A program made the position numbers and the translations under genes. The notes below the pieces were generated by a model. That model searched no databases, was not told the origin of the DNA, and saw only the letters and a program-made list of their open reading frames with translations. A stretch of 64,000 nt of DNA from Winogradskyella sp. UBA3174 (GTDB taxonomy: Bacteria > Bacteroidota > Bacteroidia > Flavobacteriales > Flavobacteriaceae), in NCBI RefSeq assembly GCF_002364335.1, contig NZ_DEXW01000061.1:1-64000 (forward strand), written 5' to 3'. Of this stretch, positions 8,800 to 18,948 are shown piece by piece. How positions within the stretch are numbered: position 1 is the first letter of the stretch; each line of letters opens with the position of its first letter.

Positions 8800-10070
8800 T
8801 GAGTTATTATGAATTTAATTGGTTTGAGACTTACATTTGAAAAGCCTATAAAATACAGTCCATCTTCTAAATCTGATATATCGAATTTTTGGAGACTATC
8901 AGTATTAGATTTAAATGACTTAACCTGTTGTCCAATATTATTATAAATTATTAAATCTTGGTTATATAATTCAAAAGAATTTATATAAAGCGTTAGCGAG
9001 CTATTATTTACGGTTTTTTCTAATAGAAAGTTTTCTAATGTTGCTACAGACTCTGTATGTAATAAAGTTACATTAGCTTCCAAAGATATAGTAACGGGAA
9101 GATGGTCACTGAAATTGTGCAATGCATCTCTAGTTTCAAAAGTAAACTGTGAATTTGGTAAACCACAATCTGTTGAATTAATTCGTCTATTATAACAGCT
9201 TAATAAACCATTATTACCATAGACTTGATAAGAATCTGCTACATAGTTGATCGTGGTTGAACCTAGCATATTTTCTGATGTTAGAATAAAATCAAAGCGA
9301 TCATCAAAACCACCTGTTGTTCCTCCTAAACCAGTTTCTGTTCGTGTAGATTGCGTAAAAACATCTACAAAGTTTGTATTATTATTCCAACTTCCTATAC
9401 GATTTACAGGATCTGTAAACGTAATGTTATTATTGTCTTGTAGTAATTCCTGAAAAGCAGGCTCTGAAGCTGTATATACATTTAAATCACCACCTAAAAG
9501 AATGTTACTACTAGATGGTAATGTATTTAAATAATTGTCTAATTCTAGAACCATATTAAAGCGTCGTTGTGCATTAACTGTTCCGCTAGACGCTTTAAGG
9601 TGACAAACAATAATATAAATTTCTATTGGGTTTGTAGCTTGGTCGGTTGTGTTGAGTTGAACTTTATAAACATTAAAATCTCTTAAATTAGTAGGTACTA
9701 TAATTTCTTCCTCTAAAATAAATTTAGAGCTATCGTAGTACAATAAATTCTGTAAATCATTTTGATTACTACCAAAATCGTCAGACGTGTTAGAAACATA
9801 AGTAGCCATTTCAAAGTTTGAATTTATGGCTGATTTGGTTATGTTTAAAACGTTATTAGCACCAGTACTGTTATTTAATTCGCAAACTAAAAATAAATCT
9901 GGTTGATAATCTGAAAGAATAAATTCTAAATCATCTTCGCGATTAGGAACTGCATCTTCTAAAGGATAATTTAACAGATTATAAAACATCACTTTAAAAG
10001 TTTCTTGCGCAGAAACATTTAGAATAGTTAATAATCCGACTACAAATAATCCAAATACCTTCTTTTTCAT
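8796..10070 (-). CDS. Secreted endonuclease/exonuclease/phosphatase-family protein with T9SS tail
   Basis: The 424-residue protein starts with a signal peptide (about 1-21, ending NVSAQ). An endonuclease/exonuclease/phosphatase (EEP) fold follows. FKVMFYNLLNYP at 25-36 is the N-terminal strand with its Asn, GGDLNVY near 192-198 is the catalytic D-x-N motif, and FSDHLPVTISL near 320-330 carries the terminal D-H pair. The last 75 residues (LTLYINSFELY to FIITH, with IIYNNIGQQVKSF) form a type A T9SS sorting domain, so the protein is probably exported across the outer membrane. The substrate could be extracellular nucleic acid or a phosphoester; sequence alone does not decide. It overlaps the M1-like gene by four bases. 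Confidence 0.85.
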   Translation of the reverse strand: MKKKVFGLFVVGLLTILNVSAQETFKVMFYNLLNYPLEDAVPNREDDLEFILSDYQPDLFLVCELNNSTGANNVLNITKSAINSNFEMATYVSNTSDDFGSNQNDLQNLLYYDSSKFILEEEIIVPTNLRDFNVYKVQLNTTDQATNPIEIYIIVCHLKASSGTVNAQRRFNMVLELDNYLNTLPSSSNILLGGDLNVYTASEPAFQELLQDNNNITFTDPVNRIGSWNNNTNFVDVFTQSTRTETGLGGTTGGFDDRFDFILTSENMLGSTTINYVADSYQVYGNNGLLSCYNRRINSTDCGLPNSQFTFETRDALHNFSDHLPVTISLEANVTLLHTESVATLENFLLEKTVNNSSLTLYINSFELYNQDLIIYNNIGQQVKSFKSNTDSLQKFDISDLEDGLYFIGFSNVSLKPIKFIITH

Positions 10071-10095
10071 AGCAGTGAAATAATAGTAGATATTT

Positions 10096-10776
10096 TTAGA
10101 AATTTGGACTTAAACCAGATTCTCTATAAAAAGCGTTAAGTATTTCTATAACTTCATCACCAGAGTCTACAAGGTGAATTAAATCTAAGTCTTTAGGACT
10201 AATATTACCTGCGTCTAATAGAGTTGTTTTAACCCAATCCATTAAACCTCCCCAAAATTCTTTTCCGACTAATATAATTGGGAATACTTCAATTTTATGT
10301 GTTTGAATCAATGTAATGGCTTCAAATAACTCGTCTAACGTCCCAAAACCACCAGGCATTACTACAAAGCCTTGAGAGTATTTTACAAACATCACCTTGC
10401 GAACAAAGAAGTAATCAAAGTCTAAACTTTTATCATTATCTATATATGGGTTATCATGTTGTTCAAATGGTAGCTCAATATTTAAGCCTACAGAAGTTCC
10501 GCCTGCAATATGCGCTCCTTTGTTACCAGCTTCCATTATACCTGGTCCACCTCCAGTAATAACTCCGTAACCTTGATTTACTATTTTACTAGCAACTTCT
10601 TCAGCTAACTTATAATATTTATGATCTGGTTTTGTTCTAGCAGAACCAAATATAGATACGCAAGGACCAATTTTACTTAGCTTTTCATAGCCATTAACAA
10701 ACTCACCCATGATTTTAAAAATCGCCCATGAGTCGTTTGTTTTTATTTCATTCCAACGTTTATGTTTGTTTTCCAT
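10096..10776 (-). CDS. TIGR00730/LOG-family nucleotide phosphoribohydrolase
   Basis: This is a 226-residue Rossmann-fold protein of the LOG (lysine decarboxylase-like) family. The defining PGGxGTxxE motif is present (PGGFGTLDE, about residues 140-148), preceded by GYGVITGGGPGIMEAGNKGA near 75-95. Family members hydrolyse nucleoside 5'-monophosphates to base and ribose 5-phosphate; plant and some bacterial forms release cytokinins. In a flavobacterium a housekeeping nucleotide-salvage role is the safer guess. It lies 25 bases upstream of the nuclease-like gene and 82 bases downstream of uvrA, all on the minus strand, so it may share their transcript. Confidence 0.88.
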   Translation of the reverse strand: MENKHKRWNEIKTNDSWAIFKIMGEFVNGYEKLSKIGPCVSIFGSARTKPDHKYYKLAEEVASKIVNQGYGVITGGGPGIMEAGNKGAHIAGGTSVGLNIELPFEQHDNPYIDNDKSLDFDYFFVRKVMFVKYSQGFVVMPGGFGTLDELFEAITLIQTHKIEVFPIILVGKEFWGGLMDWVKTTLLDAGNISPKDLDLIHLVDSGDEVIEILNAFYRESGLSPNF

Positions 10777-10858
10777 AGATTCAGTATTCAGTTTTAATTA
10801 GAGATAACTTGCTAATATAAGTGTTTTATAATCTTAGAGTCTAAATACCAATATAGTA

Positions 10859-13687
10859 TTAATTCAATTCTTTTTTTAAAAACTTGGCTGTATAGCTCTT
10901 TTTATCTTTAATTATTTGTTCTGGTGTCCCTTTAGCAACAACTTCTCCGCCAGCGTTACCGCCTTCGTAACCAATATCTATAATATAATCTACAGTTTTT
11001 ATGACATCTAAATTATGTTCAATAATTAACACAGTATTGCCTTTATCCACTAATTTATTTAGAACTTTCATTAGTACTCTTATATCTTCAAAATGTAAGC
11101 CTGTCGTAGGTTCATCTAATATATAAAAGGTGTTTCCAGTATCGCGCTTACTTAGTTCAGTCGCTAATTTAATACGTTGTGCTTCTCCACCAGAGAGTGT
11201 TGTGCTTTGTTGTCCTAATGTAATATAACCTAAACCAACATCTTTAATCGTTTTTAACTTTCGGTAAATTTTAGGAATATGTTCAAAGAAACCTACAGCG
11301 TCTTCAATAGTCATATTCAATACATCACTTATGGACTTTCCTTTATATCTAATTTCTAGTGTTTCGCGATTAAAACGTTTGCCTTGGCAGGTTTCACATT
11401 CTACATAAACATCTGGTAAAAAGTTCATTTCTATAACACGCAAACCACCACCTTGGCAGGTTTCGCAACGACCACCTTTAACGTTAAAACTAAAACGGCC
11501 TGGTTTGTAACCACGAATTAAGGCTTCAGGTATTTTAGAAAACAAGCTTCTTATCTCATCAAAGGTTTTGGTATAAGTTGCTGGATTACTTCGTGGAGTT
11601 CTTCCAATTGGCGATTGGTTAATATCTATTACTTTATCCGCATGTTCTAAACCTTTAATGCTTTTGTACGGCATTGGTTTTTTGACTCCATTAAAGTAAT
11701 AGGCATTAAGAATAGGGTAGAGCGTTTCATTAATTAAAGTCGATTTACCACTTCCTGAAACTCCGGTCACACCAATCATTTTACCTAAAGGAAGCTCAAT
11801 ATCTACATTTTTTAAATTGTTACCAGTACAACCTTTAAGAACCATTTTTTTACCGTTGCCTTTTCGTCTCGTTTTAGGGATTTCAATTTCTTTTTTACCG
11901 TTAAGATAATCTGCAGTCAACGTATTATGCGTTAGTAATTCTTTTGGTGTTCCTTCGCTTATAATTTGGCCACCATGTTTACCTGCAAACGGTCCAATAT
12001 CAATAACGTGGTCGGCACGCTCTATCATATCCTTATCATGTTCTACTACAATAACAGAATTACCTATATCTCTTAAGGATTCAAGCGAATTGATTAGTTT
12101 TTCATTATCGCGCTGGTGCAAACCAATACTCGGTTCATCTAATATATAAAGTACGCCAACTAATTGAGAACCAATTTGAGTGGCCAAGCGAATACGTTGT
12201 GCTTCACCACCAGAGAGTGATTTAGAACTTCGGTTTAAGGATAAATAGGTGAGTCCTACATCTAATAAAAACTGAACCCTATTTCTGATTTCTTTTATTA
12301 TTTCTTCAGAAATTTGTTGTTGCTTACGAGACAAGCGTTCATTTAAACCTTTTAGCCATTCACTAAGTTCAATGATATCCATCTTTACTAAATCTGCGAT
12401 GTTTTTACCATCTACTTTAAAGTATAAGGATTCTTTTTGGAGTCGAGAACCATCACAAACAGGACATTCTATATTATCCATATATTCTTTTGCCCAACGG
12501 ACTAAAGATGTTGAGTTAGATTTGTATTGGTTATCAATAAAATTCGCAACACCTTCAAAATCTATATTATAATCTCTAGTTACACCAAGCATTTTACTTT
12601 CTACTGTGAATTTATCTTTTCCGCCAAATAAAATAATTTGTTTAGCTTCTTCGGGAATAGCTTTCCAAGGGGTATTAAGTGAAAAATCAAAACGTTGTGC
12701 AATCGTTTCAAACTGTTTAAAAATCCAACTTTTCTTTTGCGGACCATGAGGCGCTAATGCACCATTACTTATAGATAATGATTCATCTGGTACTAGTTTT
12801 TTTGGATTCACCACATACAGTTCTCCTATACCATTACAGTTTTTACAAGCTCCTTTCGGTGAATTAAATGAAAAATTATTAGGCTCTGGATTTGGATAGG
12901 ATATCCCAGAGGACGGACACATTAAATTTCGGCTAAAATATCGAGGTTCATTTGTGTCTTGGTCAATAACAATTAAGACATCATCTCCATGATACATAGC
13001 TGTATTTATGGATTCCATGAGCCGCTTTTCGTTATCTTTAGAATCATCAATTTTTAAGCGATCGATGACAATCTCAACATCGTGAGTTTTGTAACGATCT
13101 AGTTTCATACCTTTTTCAATATCTACTATGTTACCATCTGTTCTTACTTTGACAAAACCTTGCTTAGCAATTTGCTCAAATAGTTCACGATAGTGCCCTT
13201 TACGAGAGCGTATTACTGGAGAAAGAATACTAATGCGTTTCCCTTTAAACGATTCTAATATTAATCCTTTTATCTGTTCATCATTGTAACTCACCATTTT
13301 TTCGCCAGTATTAAAACTGTAAGCATCTGCTGCTCTTGCGAATAGTAAACGTAAAAAATCGTAAATCTCTGTGATTGTACCCACGGTAGACCGTGGTGAT
13401 TTACTCGTAGTTTTCTGCTCAATGGCAATTACTGGAGATAGACCATCAATTTTATCAACATCTGGTCGTTCTAAACTACCTAAAAACTGACGTGCATAAG
13501 CCGAAAAAGTTTCAATATAACGACGTTGACCTTCGGCATAAATTGTATCAAAAGCTAACGATGATTTCCCACTACCAGAAAGCCCAGTAATTACGACTAG
13601 TTTCTCTCTAGGGATAGTAACATCAATGTTTTTAAGGTTGTGAACTCTAGCACCTTGTACTTTAATAGAATCGTTAAATTGGCTCAT
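10859..13687 (-). CDS. uvrA: UvrABC excision nuclease subunit A
   Basis: The protein has about 942 residues, the usual UvrA length. The first ATPase Walker A is GLSGSGKSS (about 34-42) and the second GVSGSGKST (about 643-651). Two ABC signature blocks [12 protein letters not shown] and [12 protein letters not shown] are present, as are the zinc-binding pairs CxxC ([15 protein letters not shown] and CETCQGKR). UvrA finds bulky DNA lesions and loads UvrB. A longer frame opens at 13735, but I take the ATG at 13685-13687. The predicted -7 box at 13725-13732 lies between the two starts, and [19 protein letters not shown] matches the family N-terminus. No uvrB or uvrC is nearby. Confidence 0.97.
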   Translation of the reverse strand: MSQFNDSIKVQGARVHNLKNIDVTIPREKLVVITGLSGSGKSSLAFDTIYAEGQRRYIETFSAYARQFLGSLERPDVDKIDGLSPVIAIEQKTTSKSPRSTVGTITEIYDFLRLLFARAADAYSFNTGEKMVSYNDEQIKGLILESFKGKRISILSPVIRSRKGHYRELFEQIAKQGFVKVRTDGNIVDIEKGMKLDRYKTHDVEIVIDRLKIDDSKDNEKRLMESINTAMYHGDDVLIVIDQDTNEPRYFSRNLMCPSSGISYPNPEPNNFSFNSPKGACKNCNGIGELYVVNPKKLVPDESLSISNGALAPHGPQKKSWIFKQFETIAQRFDFSLNTPWKAIPEEAKQIILFGGKDKFTVESKMLGVTRDYNIDFEGVANFIDNQYKSNSTSLVRWAKEYMDNIECPVCDGSRLQKESLYFKVDGKNIADLVKMDIIELSEWLKGLNERLSRKQQQISEEIIKEIRNRVQFLLDVGLTYLSLNRSSKSLSGGEAQRIRLATQIGSQLVGVLYILDEPSIGLHQRDNEKLINSLESLRDIGNSVIVVEHDKDMIERADHVIDIGPFAGKHGGQIISEGTPKELLTHNTLTADYLNGKKEIEIPKTRRKGNGKKMVLKGCTGNNLKNVDIELPLGKMIGVTGVSGSGKSTLINETLYPILNAYYFNGVKKPMPYKSIKGLEHADKVIDINQSPIGRTPRSNPATYTKTFDEIRSLFSKIPEALIRGYKPGRFSFNVKGGRCETCQGGGLRVIEMNFLPDVYVECETCQGKRFNRETLEIRYKGKSISDVLNMTIEDAVGFFEHIPKIYRKLKTIKDVGLGYITLGQQSTTLSGGEAQRIKLATELSKRDTGNTFYILDEPTTGLHFEDIRVLMKVLNKLVDKGNTVLIIEHNLDVIKTVDYIIDIGYEGGNAGGEVVAKGTPEQIIKDKKSYTAKFLKKELN

Positions 13688-13724
13688 AAATAATATAAAA
13701 TCCTCCGAATGTTTTGGAAAGTTG

Positions 13725-13732
13725 CAAAGGTA
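13725..13732 (-). promoter_or_regulatory. Predicted -7 promoter box (TACCTTTG) of uvrA
   Basis: Read on the minus strand this is TACCTTTG, an exact match to the Bacteroidota TAnnTTTG -7 element, followed by GCAACTTTCC. I see no convincing TTTG -33 partner. Transcription would begin at about 13718, downstream of the longer candidate start and upstream of the chosen uvrA ATG, which settles the start codon. Confidence 0.55.
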
Positions 13733-13811
13733 CAAATTTTAGATGTTAAAAATGACGTGAAGGTTTAGCCGTAAATTCATATAATTGTAATATAAATTTT
13801 AAATAATAAAC

Positions 13812-14336
13812 ATGAAATTACTAGGAATAGGCTCAAGAATAGATCACGCAGAACACGGAAAAGGTGTAGTGACGAATGTCACCTCAAAACACTATTGGGT
13901 TACGTTTATAGATAATGGTTTAGAAACTATAGATTTAGATTCTGAATTCCAAGTTATTGAAGCTGCTGAAGATGAAGTAGACACGGTTAGTTTTTATGAA
14001 GTAGAACGTACTTTAAAATCGGTCTTAAAAAAATGGTCAGATGTGTCTGAAGTTATTACGATTGCAGATAAATGGAAAGGAGGGAAACTCATAATGCAAC
14101 CAGGAGATATAAATCTAAAATCTAGTGAAGTACCTATAGATGCCTTTTTTCATAAAATTATAATGGTACGCGATCGCTTACGTGTTATGGAGCAAAAGAT
14201 TAATTCTAGTAACTTAGATGAACAAGAAAAGATTGACTTACAGCAATATATTACGAGAAGCTACGGAAGTTTAACGAGCTTTAATGTGTTGTTTAAGTTA
14301 AAGACGCAACAGTTTGTTGGGCAGCGTAGTAAATAA
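13812..14336 (+). CDS. Conserved hypothetical protein with SH3-like N-terminus
   Basis: This is a 174-residue cytoplasmic protein divergent from uvrA, with about 120 bases between the starts. The first 50 residues (GIGSRIDHAEHGKGVVTNV, then YWVTFIDNGLETIDL) have the alternating pattern of a small beta-barrel like those in UvrD/CarD-type tails, where H-x-x-H-G-x-G-V-V is common. The rest is helical and charged, ending FVGQRSK. No enzyme motif is visible. The divergent position beside uvrA and the barrel-like start hint at a nucleic-acid or polymerase-related role, but this is only inference. Confidence 0.75.
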   Translation: MKLLGIGSRIDHAEHGKGVVTNVTSKHYWVTFIDNGLETIDLDSEFQVIEAAEDEVDTVSFYEVERTLKSVLKKWSDVSEVITIADKWKGGKLIMQPGDINLKSSEVPIDAFFHKIIMVRDRLRVMEQKINSSNLDEQEKIDLQQYITRSYGSLTSFNVLFKLKTQQFVGQRSK

Positions 14337-14373
14337 TAGGTTTGTTATTGTGCGCTTAGAGAATTAAATTATA

Positions 14374-15105
14374 TTAAAAATTAAGTCCTTTTACACCATC
14401 AAGCTCCAATCCTAAAAACAACAATTTATGAAAGGTTGGAAGTTGTGCACCACTTTCTGTAGTGATCCAATTCTCCCAAGTCGCTTCTAAACCATCTATT
14501 GGTAAAATAGCGACCCACATTTGGTAGCTTTTTGGCTTTCCATTTTCGTCTAAATGCCATAGGTATGAGTCTCCTGGTGTTGTACCACCAGATATGTAAG
14601 TGACTAATAGTGCATCTTTATTATCTTCTGTTTTAACCAAACGGCGTTCTACACCATTATCAAATACTTTGTATGGAGCTACTAACCAAAAGGAATCATT
14701 ATTAAAATAAGCTTCGGCTTTATTTATGTAATCTTGTTTTTCAATACCATTATACTCTTGTTCTGCAACAAATACTTTAGAATTAGCTTTGTTTTCAAAA
14801 TCTAATAAGACTGTGAAATTGTCCCAGTATACTTCACAAGTATTATCAGATTTGTACCATTTATAATGGTGTCTGTCTTTGAAGGTCCATTCTAAATAAT
14901 CGGTATTTAAATAAGCTGCTTCGTCTAAGCTTTGTAACAACTCTAAGGCTAGTAAATCTGCCGCAGGTCCTTGTTTCCCTTCAGGCAAGTCTTCATTGTA
15001 TTTTAGGTACATGAAACCGAAGAGTAAGAGGGTTGGTAATGTGAAGAAGATGATTACTCCACCAATTATTTTTAGTGCTTTTTTAAGTTTTGATTGCTTT
15101 GCCAT
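14374..15105 (-). CDS. Membrane-anchored hypothetical protein
   Basis: The 243-residue protein has a basic N-terminus (MAKQSKLKKALK) and one transmembrane helix at about 13-32 (GGVIIFFTLPTLLLFGFMYL). A periplasmic domain rich in Trp, Tyr and Asp follows (TFKDRHHYKWYKS, CEVYWDNFTVLLDF, SYLWHLDENGKPKSYQMWV). I do not recognise the family; the pattern suggests a single beta-sandwich or lipocalin-like domain. It converges with the upstream plus-strand hypothetical gene. A TAATTTTG -7-like box lies at 15126-15133 just upstream of the start. Confidence 0.75.
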   Translation of the reverse strand: MAKQSKLKKALKIIGGVIIFFTLPTLLLFGFMYLKYNEDLPEGKQGPAADLLALELLQSLDEAAYLNTDYLEWTFKDRHHYKWYKSDNTCEVYWDNFTVLLDFENKANSKVFVAEQEYNGIEKQDYINKAEAYFNNDSFWLVAPYKVFDNGVERRLVKTEDNKDALLVTYISGGTTPGDSYLWHLDENGKPKSYQMWVAILPIDGLEATWENWITTESGAQLPTFHKLLFLGLELDGVKGLNF

Positions 15106-15237
15106 GAATACACAAATTATTTTTTCAAAATTAATATAAATATTCGAACGTTATTGCGAGAAACAAAGCAAATGCAAAGCATTTTTGAATACGTTTAAAA
15201 AACAATAATAGGGAATCAGTAATATCACTACTTATGT

Positions 15238-15350
15238 CGTCACTTGGAGTGATTTTCAAAACTTGAGAAAACTTTATCGAGAAGTCTGATCTGTCATTTA
15301 GATGTTGTTCTCGATACAATTCTCGCTGACTCGAAAGACTCGAACTGACG
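15238..15350. repeat. Dispersed imperfect inverted-repeat element, copy A
   Basis: The left arm (15238-15287, CGTCACTTGGAGTGATTTTC ... TTTATCGAGAAGTCT) is an imperfect inverted copy of the right arm (15304-15350, TGTTCTCGATACAATT ... TCGAACTGACG). Both arms share CGTCA-TTCGAGT and TATCGAGAA blocks. It ends seven bases before the stop codon of the tricorn-type gene. The same words recur in copy B at 18844-18946, so this is a mobile or amplified intergenic repeat and not a gene. Confidence 0.75.
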
Positions 15351-15356
15351 TTATAA

Positions 15357-18300
15357 TTAATTATCAGACTTATAACCAGCAGGTCGTTTCCAACGCAAAG
15401 GTGCTTTTGGTTCTGGTTGTAATTTAAACTCGTTACCTTTTAATAATTTCATGGCTTCTTGCACAGCACGTTCTAATTGCGGATCAATACCTTTAGATGT
15501 TAATCTTGGTTCTTGAATCACTTCAATATCTGGTGCGACACCTTCCCCTTCAACAGCCCATTCACCATTCACATCATAAAAACCACCTCTTGGTGCTACC
15601 ATTCGTCCACCATCAATAAACGCAGGTGTATCCCAAGTTCCAACTAAACCACCCCAAGTTTTTGTGCCAATCATTGGACCTATGCTTTTCATCTTAAACA
15701 TATATGGCAATAGATCTCCACCTGAACCTGCGCGCTCGTTAATGATCATAACTTTCGGTCCCCAAATACCTGCCATTGGTGTGGTCCAAGGTCTATTGTC
15801 ACCAGCTTTACTATTAAAGTATCCGAATAACTCACGAGACATTATATCTATCATATAATCTGCAGCTGAACCACCTCCATTGTTACGTTCATCTATCACA
15901 GCACCTTTTTTATCTTGTTGAGAGAAATAGTAGCGGTTAAACGATGTAAAACCTCCACCACCTGTATTAGGTACATATACATAAGCTAATTTACCATTAG
16001 AGAGTTCATCTACTTTTCTTCGATTACTTTCGACCCAATCTATAGTTCTTAAACCACGTTCACTGCCTACTGGTTTAACTAAAACGGTTCTAGCATCTGT
16101 CATTGATGGTTTTGAGTTTACGGTTATGTTGATTTCGCGTCCAGAGGTCTGCTCTAACAGGTTGTATGGATTTACATCTGCTGAAAGTAGTTTGCCATTA
16201 ATAGCTAAAATATAATCTCCCACATTAACGTTAATTCCTGGTTGCGCTAGTGGAGCTTTTAAATTAGGGTTCCAGCGTTCTCCATTAAAAATTTTAGAAA
16301 TCTTAAAATTACCGTTTACCAATTCAATATCGCATCCTAACAAACCAACAGGCACACGATCGACATTAGGGAAATCACCACCAGATACATAAGAATGTCC
16401 TACTGCAACCTCACCACTCATAATATCTACCACATAATTTAAATCGGTTCTATGACGTACATGATCAATCCAAGGTGCATACCACTTATAAACATCCTCC
16501 CAAGGAGCTCCGTGTACATTATCTACATATAAGAAATCGCGCATATATCTCCAACCTTCTTTAAAAATTTGATGTGCTTCGGCTTTTGGATCTAGTTTTA
16601 TTTTTAAGTTCGTCTTTAAATTATCCTTTCCAGGTTTTGGAGGTGTAGCAGCACTAGCTAATACCCAACTTCTATTTTGAAATAATAAAATTGAATTTCT
16701 ATCTTCGGAAGCGACCATTTGCGATACACCATCTGCATAATCTGTTGCTTTCCCTTTTTCAACATCATAAGAATGAACTTTTAAGCCCTCTACATTCTGA
16801 ATAGCTTCAGCAATAAACACCTTATTCTTAGGTCCTTTTAGTAGTGCCACATAATTTCTTGCAGGTAAATCTAAAGCGACAGCTCTATCGTAAATACCGT
16901 TTTCTGTAATCGTAACTTTAACATCTTTAGACTCTTTTTTATCACTATCTTTATTCTTGTTGTCATCCTTTTTATCAGTATCACTATCGGCCTTTTTAAT
17001 ATCCTCGCTATCATTTTTTGGAAGATTTGGTGCTTCATCTTCAGTATTTAACACTACAGCATATAAACTTCGTGTTAAAGTAGCTGCTGAATCAAAATTA
17101 CTCATGTCTAGCCAACCCGATTGTAGTCCATAGTTAGTGCTCACCAATGTAAATAAATATTTGCCTGAAATATCCCAAACAGGCGAAATAGCATCAGCAA
17201 GCGGGTCTGTAAGTTGCATTGTTTTTTTAGAATCTACATTATATGCAAAAATGGCTTTGAAATGACTGTCTTGCTGCTTAGCAAATGCAATCCACTTACT
17301 GTCTGGTGACCAAACAGGATTCATAGTTCGGTTAGGATGTGCATAACGGTCTGTGGCGACTTTACTTATTTTTTTAGTGTCTAGATTTATTATCCATATA
17401 TTATAATGCGTATCTGTATAGGCAATATGTTTGCTGTCCGGTGACCAATCTGGTTGAAAATAGAACGTCGGATTAGGTAGTTTAATAGCTTCTGCATTCT
17501 GGCCATTTTGATCTGCCAGCATTAATTGATATTCACCCCTTTTATCTGAAAACCAAGCAATTTTATCACCTTTTGGAGACCAAATTGGATTACGATCTGC
17601 AACACCAGGAGAATTGGTGACATTCATCCAAGTTCCATTTTCTTTAGGTACTGTAAATATTTCACCACGATGTTCAAAAATAGCACGTTTCCCTTTTGGC
17701 GATACATTTGGATTTGATAAGTTGGAAGCCAAAACATTATCCCACTTTGTTCGGTAGAAATTTAAGTCTGCTTTAACTTCAATATTTAATTGTTTAGTAT
17801 CTGTAGACGTCGGATTGTAAAGATGAAGGTAACCACCTTGCTCATAAATAATTTTTGAAGCACTAGCATCTAAACTTTTAACATCGAATTTTTTATGAAA
17901 CGTAATTTGCTTTTCTTCTTTGGTATCAGGATTAAAAGACCAGATATTCATGGTGTAATCACGTTCAGACATAAAGTAAACGATACCATTTAACCAAATA
18001 GGATCTAAATGACGTTCGCCTGTTGGTTGCTTAGTTCTTACTAAGCCTTTCGTCTCCATATCAACCACCCAAATTGGCATGGCTTGTCCGCCTCTATAGT
18101 TTCTCCATTCAGCATCCCAACCTGTAATTGGTGTATAAGCGATATGTTTTCCGTCTGACGATATCTCACCATAAGCAGCTCTTTGTATATCTAGAGCCTT
18201 AGGTAAGCCACCTTTGATGGAAATGGTAAAGAATTTACTAGTCATTGTAGGTTGACTTTCTCGACCTGAACGAAACACTACATCTCCATCTGGTGTCCAC

Positions 18301-18629
18301 CCTTGCACAAAATCTCCGGTTGGGTGATAGGTGAGGCGTTTTGGCTCTCCTCCTTCCGAAGGCATAATAAAAACATCTACATTACCATCGTATTGTGCCG
18401 TAAAAGCTATCATCTTTCCATCATTTGAAAAGTGTGGACTTGATTCGTAACCATCATCGCTGGTTAGTCTAATTGCAGTTCCTCCATTTACTGATGCTTT
18501 CCATAAATCGTTAGCGTATACAAATACGACATCATTGCCATGTAATGTTGGTTGTCTTAATAATTGTGTGCCTTGAGAAAAGCTGAAAAAAGAATAGCAT
18601 AATGCTATAGCAACGATAAATTGTTTCAT
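15357..18629 (-). CDS. Secreted tricorn-type S41 protease
   Basis: This is a 1090-residue tricorn protease homologue with a signal peptide (about 1-18, ending FSFSQ). The N-terminal 500 or so residues form WD40/TolB-like beta-propellers with repeated SPDSKHIAYT-type blades (for example WSPKGDKIAWFSDKRGEY, WSPDSKWIAFAKQ). An Asp/Lys-rich linker lies near residues 528-565. After it come the C1 helical domain, a PDZ domain (GDYILAINGKLLS near 805) and the S41 catalytic domain. The last shows IDERNNGGGSAADY and NERAGSGGDLLPYMF, the latter with the nucleophilic Ser. Such enzymes cut peptides into short pieces; here it should work in the periplasm. It is monocistronic and bracketed by repeat copies A and B. 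Confidence 0.92.
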   Translation of the reverse strand: MKQFIVAIALCYSFFSFSQGTQLLRQPTLHGNDVVFVYANDLWKASVNGGTAIRLTSDDGYESSPHFSNDGKMIAFTAQYDGNVDVFIMPSEGGEPKRLTYHPTGDFVQGWTPDGDVVFRSGRESQPTMTSKFFTISIKGGLPKALDIQRAAYGEISSDGKHIAYTPITGWDAEWRNYRGGQAMPIWVVDMETKGLVRTKQPTGERHLDPIWLNGIVYFMSERDYTMNIWSFNPDTKEEKQITFHKKFDVKSLDASASKIIYEQGGYLHLYNPTSTDTKQLNIEVKADLNFYRTKWDNVLASNLSNPNVSPKGKRAIFEHRGEIFTVPKENGTWMNVTNSPGVADRNPIWSPKGDKIAWFSDKRGEYQLMLADQNGQNAEAIKLPNPTFYFQPDWSPDSKHIAYTDTHYNIWIINLDTKKISKVATDRYAHPNRTMNPVWSPDSKWIAFAKQQDSHFKAIFAYNVDSKKTMQLTDPLADAISPVWDISGKYLFTLVSTNYGLQSGWLDMSNFDSAATLTRSLYAVVLNTEDEAPNLPKNDSEDIKKADSDTDKKDDNKNKDSDKKESKDVKVTITENGIYDRAVALDLPARNYVALLKGPKNKVFIAEAIQNVEGLKVHSYDVEKGKATDYADGVSQMVASEDRNSILLFQNRSWVLASAATPPKPGKDNLKTNLKIKLDPKAEAHQIFKEGWRYMRDFLYVDNVHGAPWEDVYKWYAPWIDHVRHRTDLNYVVDIMSGEVAVGHSYVSGGDFPNVDRVPVGLLGCDIELVNGNFKISKIFNGERWNPNLKAPLAQPGINVNVGDYILAINGKLLSADVNPYNLLEQTSGREINITVNSKPSMTDARTVLVKPVGSERGLRTIDWVESNRRKVDELSNGKLAYVYVPNTGGGGFTSFNRYYFSQQDKKGAVIDERNNGGGSAADYMIDIMSRELFGYFNSKAGDNRPWTTPMAGIWGPKVMIINERAGSGGDLLPYMFKMKSIGPMIGTKTWGGLVGTWDTPAFIDGGRMVAPRGGFYDVNGEWAVEGEGVAPDIEVIQEPRLTSKGIDPQLERAVQEAMKLLKGNEFKLQPEPKAPLRWKRPAGYKSDN

Positions 18630-18948
18630 GTGTTTGTCTTTAAATTAATAAATTGGTCACATGGTACATTCAAAAATAGTCTTTACTTAAAATTAAACTA
18701 TTGATGATGAATGTTCCGTGTTGGTTGGTTTTAAGACGTAAGTTAGTTGAATAATTTGGTGACTATAAATATACGATATAGTGTTTGTCGATATTGTAAA
18801 ATGGTGTTAAAAACTTATGTTAAAAGGTTTTAGGTGTTACAAAGGTTCTCGATACAAAATCGCAAAAAAGTAATTTCACTAGAACTGACGTCAATTGTTC
18901 AGTCACTTCGAGTGATTTCGAAGTATGAAAAATTGTATGGAGAAGTAT
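18630..18948. repeat. 319-base intergenic stretch containing inverted-repeat copy B (18844-18946)
   Basis: No gene is visible between the tricorn-type start and the ggt stop. The part 18844-18946 carries the words of copy A in inside-out order: first the right-arm form (GGTTCTCGATACAAAATCGC ... AGAACTGACGT), then the left-arm form (GTCACTTCGAGTGATTTCGA ... TTGTATGGAGAAGT). The element abuts the ggt stop codon. The remaining bases 18630-18843 are AT-rich and should contain the tricorn-type gene's promoter, but I see no clean TAnnTTTG box. Confidence 0.7.

Noticed and set aside
13688..13735. Longer uvrA start at 13735
   Set aside because: The predicted -7 box lies downstream of that codon, and the added residues are not found in UvrA N-termini.
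15131..15319. 62-codon minus-strand frame
   Set aside because: It spans inverted-repeat copy A, has no family-like sequence and sits between two genes; it is best explained by the repeat.
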